A stretch of DNA of 64,000 nucleotides from Acidimicrobiaceae bacterium (GTDB lineage: Bacteria > Actinomycetota > Acidimicrobiia > Acidimicrobiales > RAAP-2). The notes under the pieces are model-generated. The model saw only the letters and a list, made by a program, of their open reading frames with translations. It searched no databases and was not told the DNA's origin. Location: contig PKXA01000132.1 of NCBI GenBank assembly GCA_003133325.1, positions 1 to 64,000 of the forward strand, given 5' to 3'. Shown in pieces: positions 1 through 6,881 of the stretch. The translations under genes and the position numbers were made by a program. Each line of letters begins with the position of its first letter. The stretch's first letter is position 1.

Positions 1-173
1 TCAAAGGCCTTGACAGGTTCCGAACCGTCGAGGAGCTGTGAGAGCGTCCGGATCTTTTCGGGCTCGACCTTCTCCCCGAACTTCCCAGCGGCGATGTCGG
101 CGACAAGTTGCGCCCGCTCCTTCTTCGTTTCGCGGGTGCCCACGCCCTCTTCGGGCCGCTGACCGGGGTGCAC
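1..173 (-). CDS. Partial hypothetical CDS running off the left edge
   Basis: Read on the minus strand from a GTG at 173, an open frame of 57 codons reaches the window edge with no stop; the nearest upstream in-frame stop is at 189-191. The visible peptide begins VHPGQRPEEG and continues with a charged, helix-prone stretch (KKERAQLVADIAAG) that has coding-like third-position GC. I do not recognise the family and the C-terminus lies outside the window. The start is uncertain because no clear ribosome binding site is visible. Its neighbour to the right is a truncated tRNA, so it probably belongs to a mobile or rearranged segment. Confidence 0.35.
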   Translation of the reverse strand, partial: MHPGQRPEEGVGTRETKKERAQLVADIAAGKFGEKVEPEKIRTLSQLLDGSEPVKAF

Positions 174-345
174 GAACGTCTTTACTACCTACCTGCCCGT
201 GGCAGCGTTGTACGCTCGCTACTCGTAATGACCTCGCGGCCGCTCCCTGCTACCTGATGCTGGCTCGCGTGTGGTTCATCCCATGCGTGCGGTTAGGGCA
301 AATATGGGGCAGAGAAAACGGGCGTCAGACAAAAGACCAGCGTAA

Positions 346-385
346 GGGGCAGTAGCTCAGTGGTTAGAGCAGGTGACTCATAATC
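346..385 (+). pseudogene. Truncated tRNA with CAT anticodon (5' half only)
   Basis: The sequence GGGGCAGTAGCTCAGTGG begins a canonical tRNA: a 7-base acceptor strand, T8 A9, a D-arm with GCTC pairing GAGC, and the anticodon stem GGTGA followed by the loop CTCATAA. The 3' strand of the anticodon stem should read TCACC but reads TCCAT, and no T-arm or matching acceptor strand (CTGCCCC) follows. The match therefore breaks off at the 3' side of the anticodon loop. The anticodon CAT fits elongator Met or Ile2. It looks like a recombination or integration scar and cannot be a working tRNA as it stands. Confidence 0.7.
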
Positions 386-672
386 CATATTTGCGCCGGA
401 AACGACGGAGCGGGACCGTAGCCAACCGGACGTTTCCGCAGGTCAGCAGCCAACTGGCGGAAGCAACCGGTAGCAACCGGGAGGCGAAGGTTTCCGACGT
501 TTTAGGGCAAGGACTAGGGCAAGGTCGAAGCACTGGCACGTGTTGGCGGCATTGGTAGTCACGGGCGCGGTAGTCGGACTGCGAACCCGGTTCCCCGGGT
601 AGTGATCTGCCGACGCCACTGAAAGCCATGCCGACATGACCCGTAGCGCGCTCCCCTTGCAGGGCGCCCGAA
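386..672. other. Non-coding stretch between tRNA remnant and toxin-antitoxin pair
   Basis: I see no gene here. The only structure is a short repeated motif TAGGGCAA, found at about 294-301, 505-512 and 516-523, that is on both sides of the tRNA remnant. Open frames in this stretch lack ribosome binding sites and recognisable domains. Confidence 0.5.
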
Positions 673-702
673 GTAGTATGTACTACGCATTCGTACTACA
701 CT
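673..702 (+). promoter_or_regulatory. Operator and -10 box of the Phd/VapC-type operon
   Basis: GTAGTATGTACTAC (673-686) is a near-perfect dyad, and its half-site GTACTAC recurs at 693-699. The second copy overlaps the -10 box TACACT (697-702), which sits exactly six bases before the ATG at 709. This is the usual layout for autorepression by a Phd/YefM antitoxin, and it implies a leaderless transcript. Confidence 0.6.
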
Positions 703-708
703 GTCTCT

Positions 709-984
709 ATGCGTCAGGTTCCGATTCGTGAGCTGAACCAGCACACCGCCGACGTGTTGGCACGGGTCGAGATGGGTGAACGGGTAGAAGTCACCCGCAA
801 CGGCACTCGAGTGGCCATCATCGTGCCTGCTCAGCCGAACCCCCTCAGCATCTTGATCGAGGCGGAGGAATTGCGTCCGGCACGAGGTTCGCTCCCGCTG
901 TTCTCGGAGTCCGAGGTAACAACTTCGGACTCCGCTGGATTGGATGCGATCCTCGAGGACCGATACGGCGGAGTCCGTTGGTGA
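709..984 (+). CDS. Phd/YefM-family antitoxin
   Basis: A 91-residue protein beginning MRQVPIRELNQHTADVLARV, the characteristic N-terminus of the Phd/YefM DNA-binding fold. It is followed by GERVEVTRNGTRVAIIVP, which forms the beta-strand part of that fold. The C-terminal tail from about residue 45 is acidic and would be the toxin-binding segment. It should bind DNA through its N-terminus, repress its own operon from the TACTAC repeats upstream, and neutralise the PIN toxin encoded eight bases downstream. The ATG follows a -10 box by six bases, so translation is probably leaderless. Family assignment is firm; the partner pairing rests on adjacency. Confidence 0.85.
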   Translation: MRQVPIRELNQHTADVLARVEMGERVEVTRNGTRVAIIVPAQPNPLSILIEAEELRPARGSLPLFSESEVTTSDSAGLDAILEDRYGGVRW

Positions 985-991
985 GCAGCGA

Positions 992-1402
992 GTGATCTAT
1001 CTCGACACGTCGGCCGCGATGAAGCTCGTCCGACCAGAAGCCCACAGTGGCGATCTTTCCCGTTGGTTCAGCGAGCGGCAGGCGATTCCGGTGCTCTCTT
1101 CGGTGCTGATCGAGGTGGAACTGGTGCGTGCTGCCCGGCGGATCGCTCCGGAGAGGGCGGACCGCGTTGCCGATGTGCTCAGCGGCATCGGTGTGGTGAC
1201 CCTGTCGCCTTCGGTGATCGCACGGGCGGCGGGCTACACCGATCCCGATCTGCGTTCACTTGACGCCATCCACCTGGCAACGGCCGAGCACATCGCGGGC
1301 GTTACGCACGAGGTCCTGGAGGCATTCGTCGCGTACGAGGAGCGTCTACTCGCGGCGGCGCGCCGTGTCGGGCTCCCGGTCGCTGCTCCCGGCGTGACCT
1401 GA
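992..1402 (+). CDS. PIN-domain (VapC-type) toxin ribonuclease
   Basis: About 136 residues starting VIYLDTSAAMKL, the first PIN motif with its metal-binding Asp. Further acidic residues lie in EVELVRAARR and in the motif RSLDAIHLATA near residue 90. VapC proteins are Mg-dependent endoribonucleases that cut tRNA or rRNA and stop growth when freed from antitoxin. I place the start at the GTG at 992, seven bases after the antitoxin stop, because it puts the hydrophobic strand and catalytic Asp at the N-terminus as in the family. A start further upstream in the same frame (944) would lie inside the antitoxin gene. The length is typical of VapC. Confidence 0.82.
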   Translation: MIYLDTSAAMKLVRPEAHSGDLSRWFSERQAIPVLSSVLIEVELVRAARRIAPERADRVADVLSGIGVVTLSPSVIARAAGYTDPDLRSLDAIHLATAEHIAGVTHEVLEAFVAYEERLLAAARRVGLPVAAPGVT

Positions 1403-1409
1403 GGGAACG

Positions 1410-2717
1410 TGAAGGGTTCAAAAACGCGAAGCGGCGCCGTTTCTGTGGATGTGTGCAGCAGGGATGGAGGGTTCCGGGTCAAGGGGATGGCTTGCCGGGC
1501 GCGAGCGGTAGAGCCCGTGACCGAGAGCGGAGTTCTTGGTAGTAGAGGTGCCGTGGCGCTTCCGAGGATGCCGGTGAGCGACGTGTGGTCAGGCAGCCCA
1601 GTCGTACTCGTGGACAATGCCGTCGAGGACATCGCGACGAGTGATGGCGCCGCCGCCGATCGCCGTAACCGGGCGGGAGACCGGCTGGGCGAGTAGCAGA
1701 CCACGGTGTGGCCGTGCTTCGTTGTAGTGCCGGACGTACTCGTCAAGCACCGATTCGAGGTGTCGTCGTGATACGACGAGTAGCTGGTCGAGGCACTCCT
1801 GGCGGACGGTACGCACGAACCGCTCCGCGTATGCGTTCGTACGCGGTGAGGGCACCGGCGTGCGGATGGTCTCGATGCCGATCGAGGCGAACACCTCGTC
1901 GAAGCTCCTCGTGAACTTGGTGTCCCGGTCGCGGATGAGGAACCGGAAGCGTCGTCCGGCATCTTCGAGGTCGGCGGCGAAGTTGCGCGCCACCTGGGTC
2001 GCCCATGGGCCGTTCGGACTGGTGGTGACACCGAGGACGTGCACGACACGTCGCTCCAGTTCGATCACGAACAGCACGTAGTGGCGCCGGAGGAGAACGG
2101 TATCGACATGAAAGAAGTCGGTGGCCACGATGCCCTTGGCCTGAGCAGAGAGAAACTCGCTCCAGGTTGGACCCGCTCGTCGGGGAGCCGGTGGGAGACA
2201 ATGACGGCGCAGCACTGTCGAAACGCTCGTCTTCGACACGGTGACACCGAGCTTCTTCAGCTCGCCGACGATCCGGAGGTAGCCCCACCGGGGGTTATCC
2301 CTCGCCAGGCGGCAGATCAGCTCCACGGTCTCGTTGGCCAGGGATGGACGACCTGGTTGGCGTTGCGGGTAAGTCCAGCGCTTCTTCACCAGAGACCGGT
2401 GCCAGCCGAGGATCGTCTCCGGCGTGATGAGGAACGACCCCCAGCGCTCTCGGGGCACAAGACCGGCCAGGAGAGCGATGAATGCACGATCGGACCAGCT
2501 GAATCGTGGACGGACGACCTGGCGACGAAGCACGATCAGCTGATGGCGAAGTACCAGGATCTCAGCGTCCTTGGCCGCGGCATCCAACCGGTAGACACGA
2601 ACGGCCTCGAAGACGCGCCGGACGAGACGGTAGAGAAAGGACAGGGCCATGGAGGATGAGCTGCGCCGAGCGAGTTTCGGCTGGTCAAGCCAGGTTGGGG
2701 AGTCTGTGGACCCTTCA
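1410..2717. mobile_element. IS481/IS3-like insertion sequence, 1308 bp
   Basis: The element is bounded by imperfect terminal inverted repeats. The left end reads TGAAGGGTTCAAAAACGC, and the right end read in reverse reads TGAAGGGTCCACAGACTC. Fourteen of these 18 positions match, and both ends have the TG...CA termini usual for the group. It contains one transposase gene on the minus strand and about 180 bp of non-coding left end. I see no clear target-site duplication: the left flank ends GGAACG and the right flank starts GGGTGC. It inserted just after the toxin gene and probably truncated whatever lay to the right. Confidence 0.7.
1589..2650 (-). CDS. Transposase with rve integrase core (IS481/IS3-like)
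   Basis: A single-ORF transposase of 353 residues. The N-terminus (to about 130) holds helix-turn-helix DNA-binding segments, including TPETILGWHR and a PRWGYLRI motif typical of this group. The DDE catalytic core follows: first Asp in VATDFFHVDT, second Asp in FLIRDRDTKF, and Glu in NAYAERFVRTVRQECLDQ. The C-terminus carries the HYNEARPHRGL motif common to IS3/IS481 proteins. All three acidic residues are present and the frame is intact, so the enzyme may be active. The ATG at 2650 follows an AGGA-like site and sits about 70 bp inside the right inverted repeat. Confidence 0.85.
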   Translation of the reverse strand: MALSFLYRLVRRVFEAVRVYRLDAAAKDAEILVLRHQLIVLRRQVVRPRFSWSDRAFIALLAGLVPRERWGSFLITPETILGWHRSLVKKRWTYPQRQPGRPSLANETVELICRLARDNPRWGYLRIVGELKKLGVTVSKTSVSTVLRRHCLPPAPRRAGPTWSEFLSAQAKGIVATDFFHVDTVLLRRHYVLFVIELERRVVHVLGVTTSPNGPWATQVARNFAADLEDAGRRFRFLIRDRDTKFTRSFDEVFASIGIETIRTPVPSPRTNAYAERFVRTVRQECLDQLLVVSRRHLESVLDEYVRHYNEARPHRGLLLAQPVSRPVTAIGGGAITRRDVLDGIVHEYDWAA

Positions 2718-2859
2718 GGGTGCGCACAATCCCTTGGACACGGCAGTGGATCGCGTGTTTGGAGCTACTCGACGTCTTAACGAGATGACGCAACGTCAAT
2801 CGATCCTCTTCGACCACTACGCGGAGTTGGCTAGCGGTCCTCTGAGGATGTTGGCCTGA
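2718..2859 (+). pseudogene. Possible 3' gene remnant cut by the insertion sequence
   Basis: Directly after the right inverted repeat, the plus strand stays open for about 47 codons to a TGA at 2857-2859, with protein-like sequence (DTAVDRVFGATRRLNEM, then FDHYAELASGPLRML). It has no good start of its own. I do not recognise the family. It could equally be a chance open frame; the reason to list it is its position immediately beside the element. Confidence 0.2.
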
Positions 2860-2931
2860 GTTGGAGAACACTTCCCGACATCCCGATGGCCGGACCCCCC
2901 TAACTTCCGAAGCGCCCGTTCATGCATCTTC

Positions 2932-3330
2932 TCAGCGCATCACGTCAGCTTGTTGGAGAAGAGATGCCGGACCATCTAGGAGCCGCAAAGCATCGACGTA
3001 GGAAACATATCGAAAGCTCTGTGGTGGCTGAAAGTTAATCCACTCCGATCGCAACCTTGGCAGAGAAATTGGATGATCAAACCGTCTCGGGTTGGTAACC
3101 GTGACAGCGACAGCCTGAGAGATCCCATTGAAGTACGTTCGAAAGTCAGTTCGACAGATCCCCGTCTTGCTTCCGTGCAGTTTCCAGATCTGATCTGGCG
3201 TGGCCTGCCCGATTGCCGCGACGGTGCATGTGCCCACCAATTCGCGCTGCGGTGATGAAGCATAAAGCAGAACAACAGTCCCGATAGGAGCCCGGGGTCG
3301 AATCCGCCTGAACTCGACAGCACCACGCCG
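2932..3330 (-). pseudogene. ASCH (PUA-like) domain fragment lacking its N-terminus
   Basis: On the minus strand a frame reading AVEFRRIRPRAPIGTVVLLY, then ASSPQRELVGTCTV, and ending PPQSFRYVS, reproduces the central and C-terminal parts of an ASCH domain of the kind found in PUA-like RNA-binding or regulatory proteins. The expected first strand (family consensus: lysine-rich, ending in a GxK(T)VEFRR motif) is missing. The sequence 5' of this point belongs to another protein in a different frame. The stop is at 2932-2934. With no proper start this is best read as a gene remnant left by recombination. The frame was found by joining overlapping open frames, so the exact junction near 3330 is approximate. 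Confidence 0.5.
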
Positions 3331-3455
3331 GACACCGGCAGGGTCACTTCGTCCAGAAACACCTGCAGAAATCCCATGAGCTGCTCGTCGAGGCCGTAGG
3401 CGTCAACGGTGATTTGATCGATGAGCTGTCCCAGGTCTTGCGCCATGTTGGTCAC
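3310..3455 (-). pseudogene. N-terminal fragment of a conserved actinobacterial protein
   Basis: Starting at ATG 3455 or 3446 the minus strand reads MAQDLGQLIDQITVDAYG, then DEQLMGFLQVFLDEVTLP. This is the N-terminus of a conserved family of cytosolic actinobacterial proteins of unknown function, recalled from the family pattern and not searched. After about 45 residues the homology stops and the frame runs on into out-of-frame ASCH sequence. The two fragments are thus joined in different frames, which points to a deletion or recombination between two unrelated genes. A fused product of 159 residues could still be made but would not contain a folded ASCH domain. Confidence 0.4.
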
Positions 3456-3524
3456 CGTACAGGGAGCGTGTGACGCACCTGCCGACTTGCTCCACGTCCT
3501 CCGGGGACGCTCGCGCTCGACGGG

Positions 3525-3851
3525 TTAAGGTTCCCGAAAGATCCGGTGGCTGCCGAGTCTTGGCCAGCGAACTGCGGGCCACTGACACCCCGTGTCATCG
3601 ACCGTTGTCGTCCATTGCCATGTCGCCCGGCCGTCCGGCCCGCTGAAGCTCCACGTCATCTCGAAAATGCCTGGTGCGTTCACAACTGGCTTCACCCGCA
3701 GGCTGGCCGGCCACGACGACGGATCTTTGGTTTCGATGAATCGGTCACAGGCTGCGTTGAACGCCCGAGCTGCTTCACGGAACATCTGGCGCTCATTCTC
3801 AGACAAGCGTTGGTAGTCGGCCTTGAACGGATCGGTCCGTTCGAATCTCAC
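3525..3851 (-). CDS. RelE/ParE-like toxin candidate
   Basis: A basic 108-residue protein starting with GTG, beginning (M)RFERTDPFKADYQRLSENE and ending AVRWPRLGSHRIFREP. The N-terminal two-helix hairpin followed by a beta-rich half with TWSFSGPDGRATWQW resembles the RelE/ParE fold, and the closing RLGSHRIF resembles the final strand of those toxins. Its GTG overlaps the TGA of the AbrB-type antitoxin by four bases (GTGA), so translation is coupled and the antitoxin is made first. If the assignment is right it cleaves mRNA on the ribosome or poisons gyrase; the sequence does not say which. Confidence 0.6.
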   Translation of the reverse strand: MRFERTDPFKADYQRLSENERQMFREAARAFNAACDRFIETKDPSSWPASLRVKPVVNAPGIFEMTWSFSGPDGRATWQWTTTVDDTGCQWPAVRWPRLGSHRIFREP

Positions 3852-4135
3852 GATTCGAGGTCGTCCAGCAGTTCACCAATGTCATCGGCTACCGCAATGT
3901 TCCCGTTGACGACAGCCTCGTCGGCTTCACGCTCCAATCGCTGCCAACGCTCGGTCCAGAACCAAGCCTGATCTGCAGGTATAGCAACGTGTGGACGGAG
4001 AACGATCTCTCCGTCACGCTCGATTACCTCGACCTGGGCACCTGGCTGATCCAAGCCGAAATGACGCCGAATTGCCGTCGGGATGGCAATGACCCCCCGG
4101 CTCTGGACGGTAACGAACGTCTGTTCCGTGCTCAT
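3848..4135 (-). CDS. AbrB/MazE-type antitoxin
   Basis: A 95-residue protein starting MSTEQTFVTVQSRGVIAIPT. Residues 6-50 form a swapped-hairpin AbrB/MazE/SpoVT DNA-binding domain (QSRGVIAIPTAIRRHFGL, then GAQVEVIERDGEIVLRP). The C-terminal half (WFWTERWQRLEREADE, then an acidic helix) would wrap around the toxin. It should repress its own promoter through the long dyad at 4141-4169. Family assignment of the DNA-binding domain is secure; its role as antitoxin follows from the coupled downstream gene. Confidence 0.8.
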   Translation of the reverse strand: MSTEQTFVTVQSRGVIAIPTAIRRHFGLDQPGAQVEVIERDGEIVLRPHVAIPADQAWFWTERWQRLEREADEAVVNGNIAVADDIGELLDDLES

Positions 4136-4140
4136 GAATC

Positions 4141-4169
4141 ACAGTATAGCTGTATTACAGCTTTACTGT
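4141..4169 (-). promoter_or_regulatory. 29-bp operator dyad with -10 box of the AbrB toxin-antitoxin operon
   Basis: The left arm ACAGTATAGCTGTA and right arm TACAGCTTTACTGT flank a central T and are complementary at 13 of 14 positions. Read on the minus strand the dyad contains TATACT (4143-4148), a perfect -10 hexamer that ends seven bases before the antitoxin ATG at 4135. A repressor bound here would cover the promoter completely. Confidence 0.75.
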
Positions 4170-4357
4170 AGTCGTGAATGGAGAGCCGGCTATCGGAGGC
4201 CAACTACTGGACCAACAACAACAGGGTTCGTATTGTGTCCCCAAGGTCCACCCCAAACATGCAGGTCAGCCGGGGTTTACGCCCCGGCTGATTCGCGCTC
4301 GAAGGAGTTTCGCCCGCTTCGATGCGGATGTCGAGGCGCCGACAGCGAGGCCCCGAA

Positions 4358-4996
4358 TCATGGGGGAGTCACCATCCGACGGTGCAGCTCCGGCACACCC
4401 GGCCCGGAAAGGCTCTCCAAGCCGGCGGGTCGGCCGGCCATTGCCAGCAGCAGCGACATGCCGGGACCGGAAACCTCTGGCCCGTCATTGAGCGACCAGT
4501 CGAGGTCGGTGGCCACGAGGTGCAGGCCTGCGATCCGCTTCTTTCCCCCGACAGGAAAATTTGCACCAGAGAGCATGTCGAGGCAACTGACGATCGCCTC
4601 AGGACTCGCGTGGCTGGGTAGATCCAATGGTCGCCGGATATCCTCGCCGTGCACCACGATCTCTCCAAGCATCGCCATCACCGGTGCGGGCGGGTGGTTG
4701 GTCGTGCCCGTCGTGACCTTCAATCGCTCGATGATCTCGGTTGTTGGCAGTGCTCCGCTTCGATGAGCATCCCGATCAATCATGTTGTTGAAGCGAAAGA
4801 GATTGGCGGCCATGCCTTTCATGAATCGAGCTGGAGTCTGCTCGGCTCCGACCAAGATGTGCCCGGCCGCGACGTGTACCGACCAACCCGCACACAGCGA
4901 CGGCTCCGACCACTGATCGGGCGTGAGTCCCGCGAGCGTGTCGGCCATCGCTGCTCGCTCCGCATGGATCAGCTCCCAAGTACTGGCGTTGCTCAC
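4358..4996 (-). CDS. Maleylpyruvate isomerase-family (DinB-like) protein
   Basis: A 212-residue protein with GTG start. The N-terminus shows the DinB/maleylpyruvate isomerase helical bundle (HAERAAMADTLAGLTPDQW, then SLCAGWSVHVAAGHI). His residues in the AAGH and VVHGEDIRR motifs fit the family's metal triad. Proteins of this type use mycothiol as cofactor in actinobacteria, for instance in aromatic-acid breakdown or detoxification; the substrate cannot be inferred. The promoter TAAGGG (minus strand, 5004-5009) lies seven bases before the GTG. Nothing in the neighbourhood points to a pathway. Confidence 0.8.
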   Translation of the reverse strand: MSNASTWELIHAERAAMADTLAGLTPDQWSEPSLCAGWSVHVAAGHILVGAEQTPARFMKGMAANLFRFNNMIDRDAHRSGALPTTEIIERLKVTTGTTNHPPAPVMAMLGEIVVHGEDIRRPLDLPSHASPEAIVSCLDMLSGANFPVGGKKRIAGLHLVATDLDWSLNDGPEVSGPGMSLLLAMAGRPAGLESLSGPGVPELHRRMVTPP

Positions 4997-5176
4997 AGGG
5001 CCGCCCTTACCATGGCGAGGCAGTTCTGAGGGGATGGCAAACCGGATCCACTATCAGCGTGATGGAGACTCCTGACACTCGGGCTGTCTGCGGGACCCTG
5101 CAGACACTGCAGGCTGTGTACCTCTTCGCGAGTTGACCTCATCAGATGACCACCCATGATCCTGCAATGCCGGACG

Positions 5177-5614
5177 TCATTCGCCATCCGGAGCGATATC
5201 GGGCCCAGCGTCGCCGCCGGTCGTGGCGATGGTGAGACGGTGAAGATAATTGTCCCAGCCACCCGTGTGGTCGGAGACGGCGTCGGCGGGAAGACCCCGG
5301 TGAACGAGGCGAACGCGCGTCTTGTCACCATCAGGGATCAGCGTGATTTCGACCTGTGTCGAACCAGCGGGAATCGGGTGGTCCGGCTCATCCCATCCGA
5401 AGGTGAAGACAACCTTCTCGTCGGGTAGGACTTCGACAAATTCTCCGACCGATGAGTGCTTGCCTCCGACGAGCACTCTGTACACGCCGCCGGGCCGGGG
5501 GTCGAGTTCAGCCTCGGTCCCGAGCCACTTCACGTGCAGCTCGGGATCGATGAGGAATTGGAAGATGGTTGCCGGACTGGCGTCCACCACGACCTCTCGT
5601 ACCACTTCGGCCAT
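5177..5614 (-). CDS. SRPBCC/AHSA1-family protein
   Basis: About 145 residues starting MAEVVREVVVDASPATIFQF, the standard START/Bet v1 N-terminus, with the AHSA1-type motifs WLGTEAELDPRPGG, VVFTFGWDEPDHPIPAGS and the GWDNYLHRL helix near the C-terminus. The fold encloses a hydrophobic ligand cavity. The ATG at 5614 overlaps the TGA of the ArsR gene (TGATG), so the two are translationally coupled. ArsR-AHSA1 pairs are common in actinobacteria, with the regulator controlling the SRPBCC protein, but ligand and function are generally unknown. Confidence 0.85.
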   Translation of the reverse strand: MAEVVREVVVDASPATIFQFLIDPELHVKWLGTEAELDPRPGGVYRVLVGGKHSSVGEFVEVLPDEKVVFTFGWDEPDHPIPAGSTQVEITLIPDGDKTRVRLVHRGLPADAVSDHTGGWDNYLHRLTIATTGGDAGPDIAPDGE

Positions 5615-5931
5615 CAGCAATGTCCTTTCATTTGTTCGGCAGCTTCGGACAGGTCGCGCAAGCGCTCAAGGCTCACCGTCCAGTATTCGTCGAGGAAGTT
5701 GCGGAGCTTCGCCATTTCTTCATGGTTGACTCGATAGAGCCGGCGGGTGCCGTCGCTCCGTTTGAGCACGAGGTCGGCATCCCGCAGAACGCCGAGATGC
5801 TGAGACACGGCCGAGCGAGTGACGTCATTGAATCGAGCGGCGATTTGGGCTGCGGGCAACTCCTGTGACCAGATGAGACGGAGGATTTCTCGCCGCCGAG
5901 GCTCCGCCAAGGCTTTGAACGCTGCGTCCAC
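5614..5931 (-). CDS. ArsR-family transcriptional regulator
   Basis: A small winged-helix repressor of about 105 residues: (V)DAAFKALAEPRRREILRL, then QIAARFNDVTRSAVSQHLG as the recognition helix and a wing ending RRLYRVN. It lacks the metal-binding CxC motif, matching the non-metal ArsR subgroup paired with AHSA1 genes. I choose the GTG at 5931 over an upstream start at 5991. A -35 TTGACA and a -10 TACGTT lie between them and end six bases before this GTG, which predicts a leaderless transcript. It likely represses its own operon from the imperfect dyad TAAC...GTTA just upstream. Confidence 0.85.
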   Translation of the reverse strand: MDAAFKALAEPRRREILRLIWSQELPAAQIAARFNDVTRSAVSQHLGVLRDADLVLKRSDGTRRLYRVNHEEMAKLRNFLDEYWTVSLERLRDLSEAAEQMKGHC

Positions 5932-5937
5932 AGCATC

Positions 5938-5967
5938 AACGTAAGCGATAACTTGCGTTAGTGTCAA
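5938..5967 (-). promoter_or_regulatory. Promoter of the arsR-AHSA1 operon
   Basis: On the minus strand TTGACA (5962-5967), an 18-bp spacer and TACGTT (5938-5943) form a near-consensus sigma-70 promoter. Six bases separate the -10 box from the GTG at 5931. The spacer contains TAACGCAAGTTATCGCTTA, an imperfect dyad suitable as ArsR operator. Confidence 0.7.
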
Positions 5968-6111
5968 CTGACCTATGGTTGGGTGCCACATGGGTTAGCA
6001 AAGAGGGACGGCTAGCACGTTCGAGGTTCAAACCGACTCAAGGCCCTACGGATCACTCGATCCGTAGGAGCGCTGGACGTCCAAATGGATCGGGACCGAA
6101 GGAGGGCTTCG

Positions 6112-6507
6112 ATGACTTATAACTTCGAGTTGTCAGACGTGCTCCCGGCAACACCACAGGCGATCTACGACGCATGGATGTCGAGCGATGGTCACAGCGC
6201 GATGACAGGAGCGCCTGCCACCATCGACCCCCAACTCGGGGGGGCATTCGAGGCGTGGGACGGCTATATCGCCGGCAGAACACTCTTGCTCGAGTCCGGA
6301 AGACGAATTGTTCAATCTTGGAGGACTTCAGAGTTCTCAGATACCGACGAGGACTCGCTGATCGAAGTTGTGCTTGAGCCGGTCGATCTGGCAACGAGGA
6401 TCACGATTCGCCACTCCAATGTGCCGGACGGCCATCACGGTTACGAGGAAGGTGGTTGGTCAGAGAACTACTTCGAGCCGATGCGGGCGTACTTTGGCCC
6501 GGACTGA
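6112..6507 (+). CDS. SRPBCC/AHSA1-family protein
   Basis: A 131-residue AHSA1-like protein: MTYNFELSDVLPATPQAIYD, AWMSSDGHSAMTGAPATIDP, a GGAFEAWDGYIAGR strand pair, and a C-terminal GGWSENYFEPMRAYF helix. The Hsp90-activator-like START fold is clear; ligand and function are unknown. The start is the ATG at 6112, preceded by the strong ribosome binding site GAAGGAGGG at about 6098-6106. An in-frame ATG at 6085 is less likely because it lies before that site. It is divergent from the arsR/AHSA1 operon and not similar enough to the first AHSA1 gene to be a recent duplicate. Confidence 0.8.
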   Translation: MTYNFELSDVLPATPQAIYDAWMSSDGHSAMTGAPATIDPQLGGAFEAWDGYIAGRTLLLESGRRIVQSWRTSEFSDTDEDSLIEVVLEPVDLATRITIRHSNVPDGHHGYEEGGWSENYFEPMRAYFGPD

Positions 6508-6800
6508 GGCGCCCATTGTCGCCGCCCCCACCCCTGGATTGTCGAACGCATTGGTCGAATTGACGAATACCAAGCTCCCTCTCTCTATCCACGACGGGCG
6601 GCGCGCAGTCTCGGGTAGGGAGGGGGGACCTTGGCTCGTCCCACACGGCCCCGTTGGCGGCAGAGCAGCCATCTGGTTTGATCGGGCCGGCGCCGCCTGC
6701 TGGGTCTTGGGGATCACACGGGGACACGACCATGCGTTCTGGAGACGCGAGGAGCCGACAACGAGCTGTTTCCTGACGAATCCGATGAGACGCTTGGGAA
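6508..6800. other. Gene-free stretch left of the IS21 element
   Basis: No recognisable gene, RNA or repeat. Frames are open on both strands but without ribosome binding sites or familiar domains. It may be decayed sequence that was continuous with the truncated gene on the far side of the IS21 element. Confidence 0.4.
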
Positions 6801-6869
6801 TGTCAACTCGAACTGGCCCCACCGCGTCCACCTGAAGTGGCCCCACCTGAGGTCTTGAGCGTGATCTCG

Positions 6870-6875
6870 TAATCT
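6870..6875 (+). promoter_or_regulatory. -10 box of the IS21 passenger gene
   Basis: TAATCT ends exactly six bases before the ATG at 6882 and sits about 20 bp inside the left inverted repeat. The passenger gene would therefore have its own leaderless promoter. Confidence 0.5.
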
Positions 6876-6881
6876 GCAGGG

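Noticed and set aside
346-620. Group I intron in a CAT-anticodon tRNA
   Set aside because: The break is at the right place, but no 3' tRNA half follows within the next several hundred bases and I see no conserved P7/P3 core motifs.
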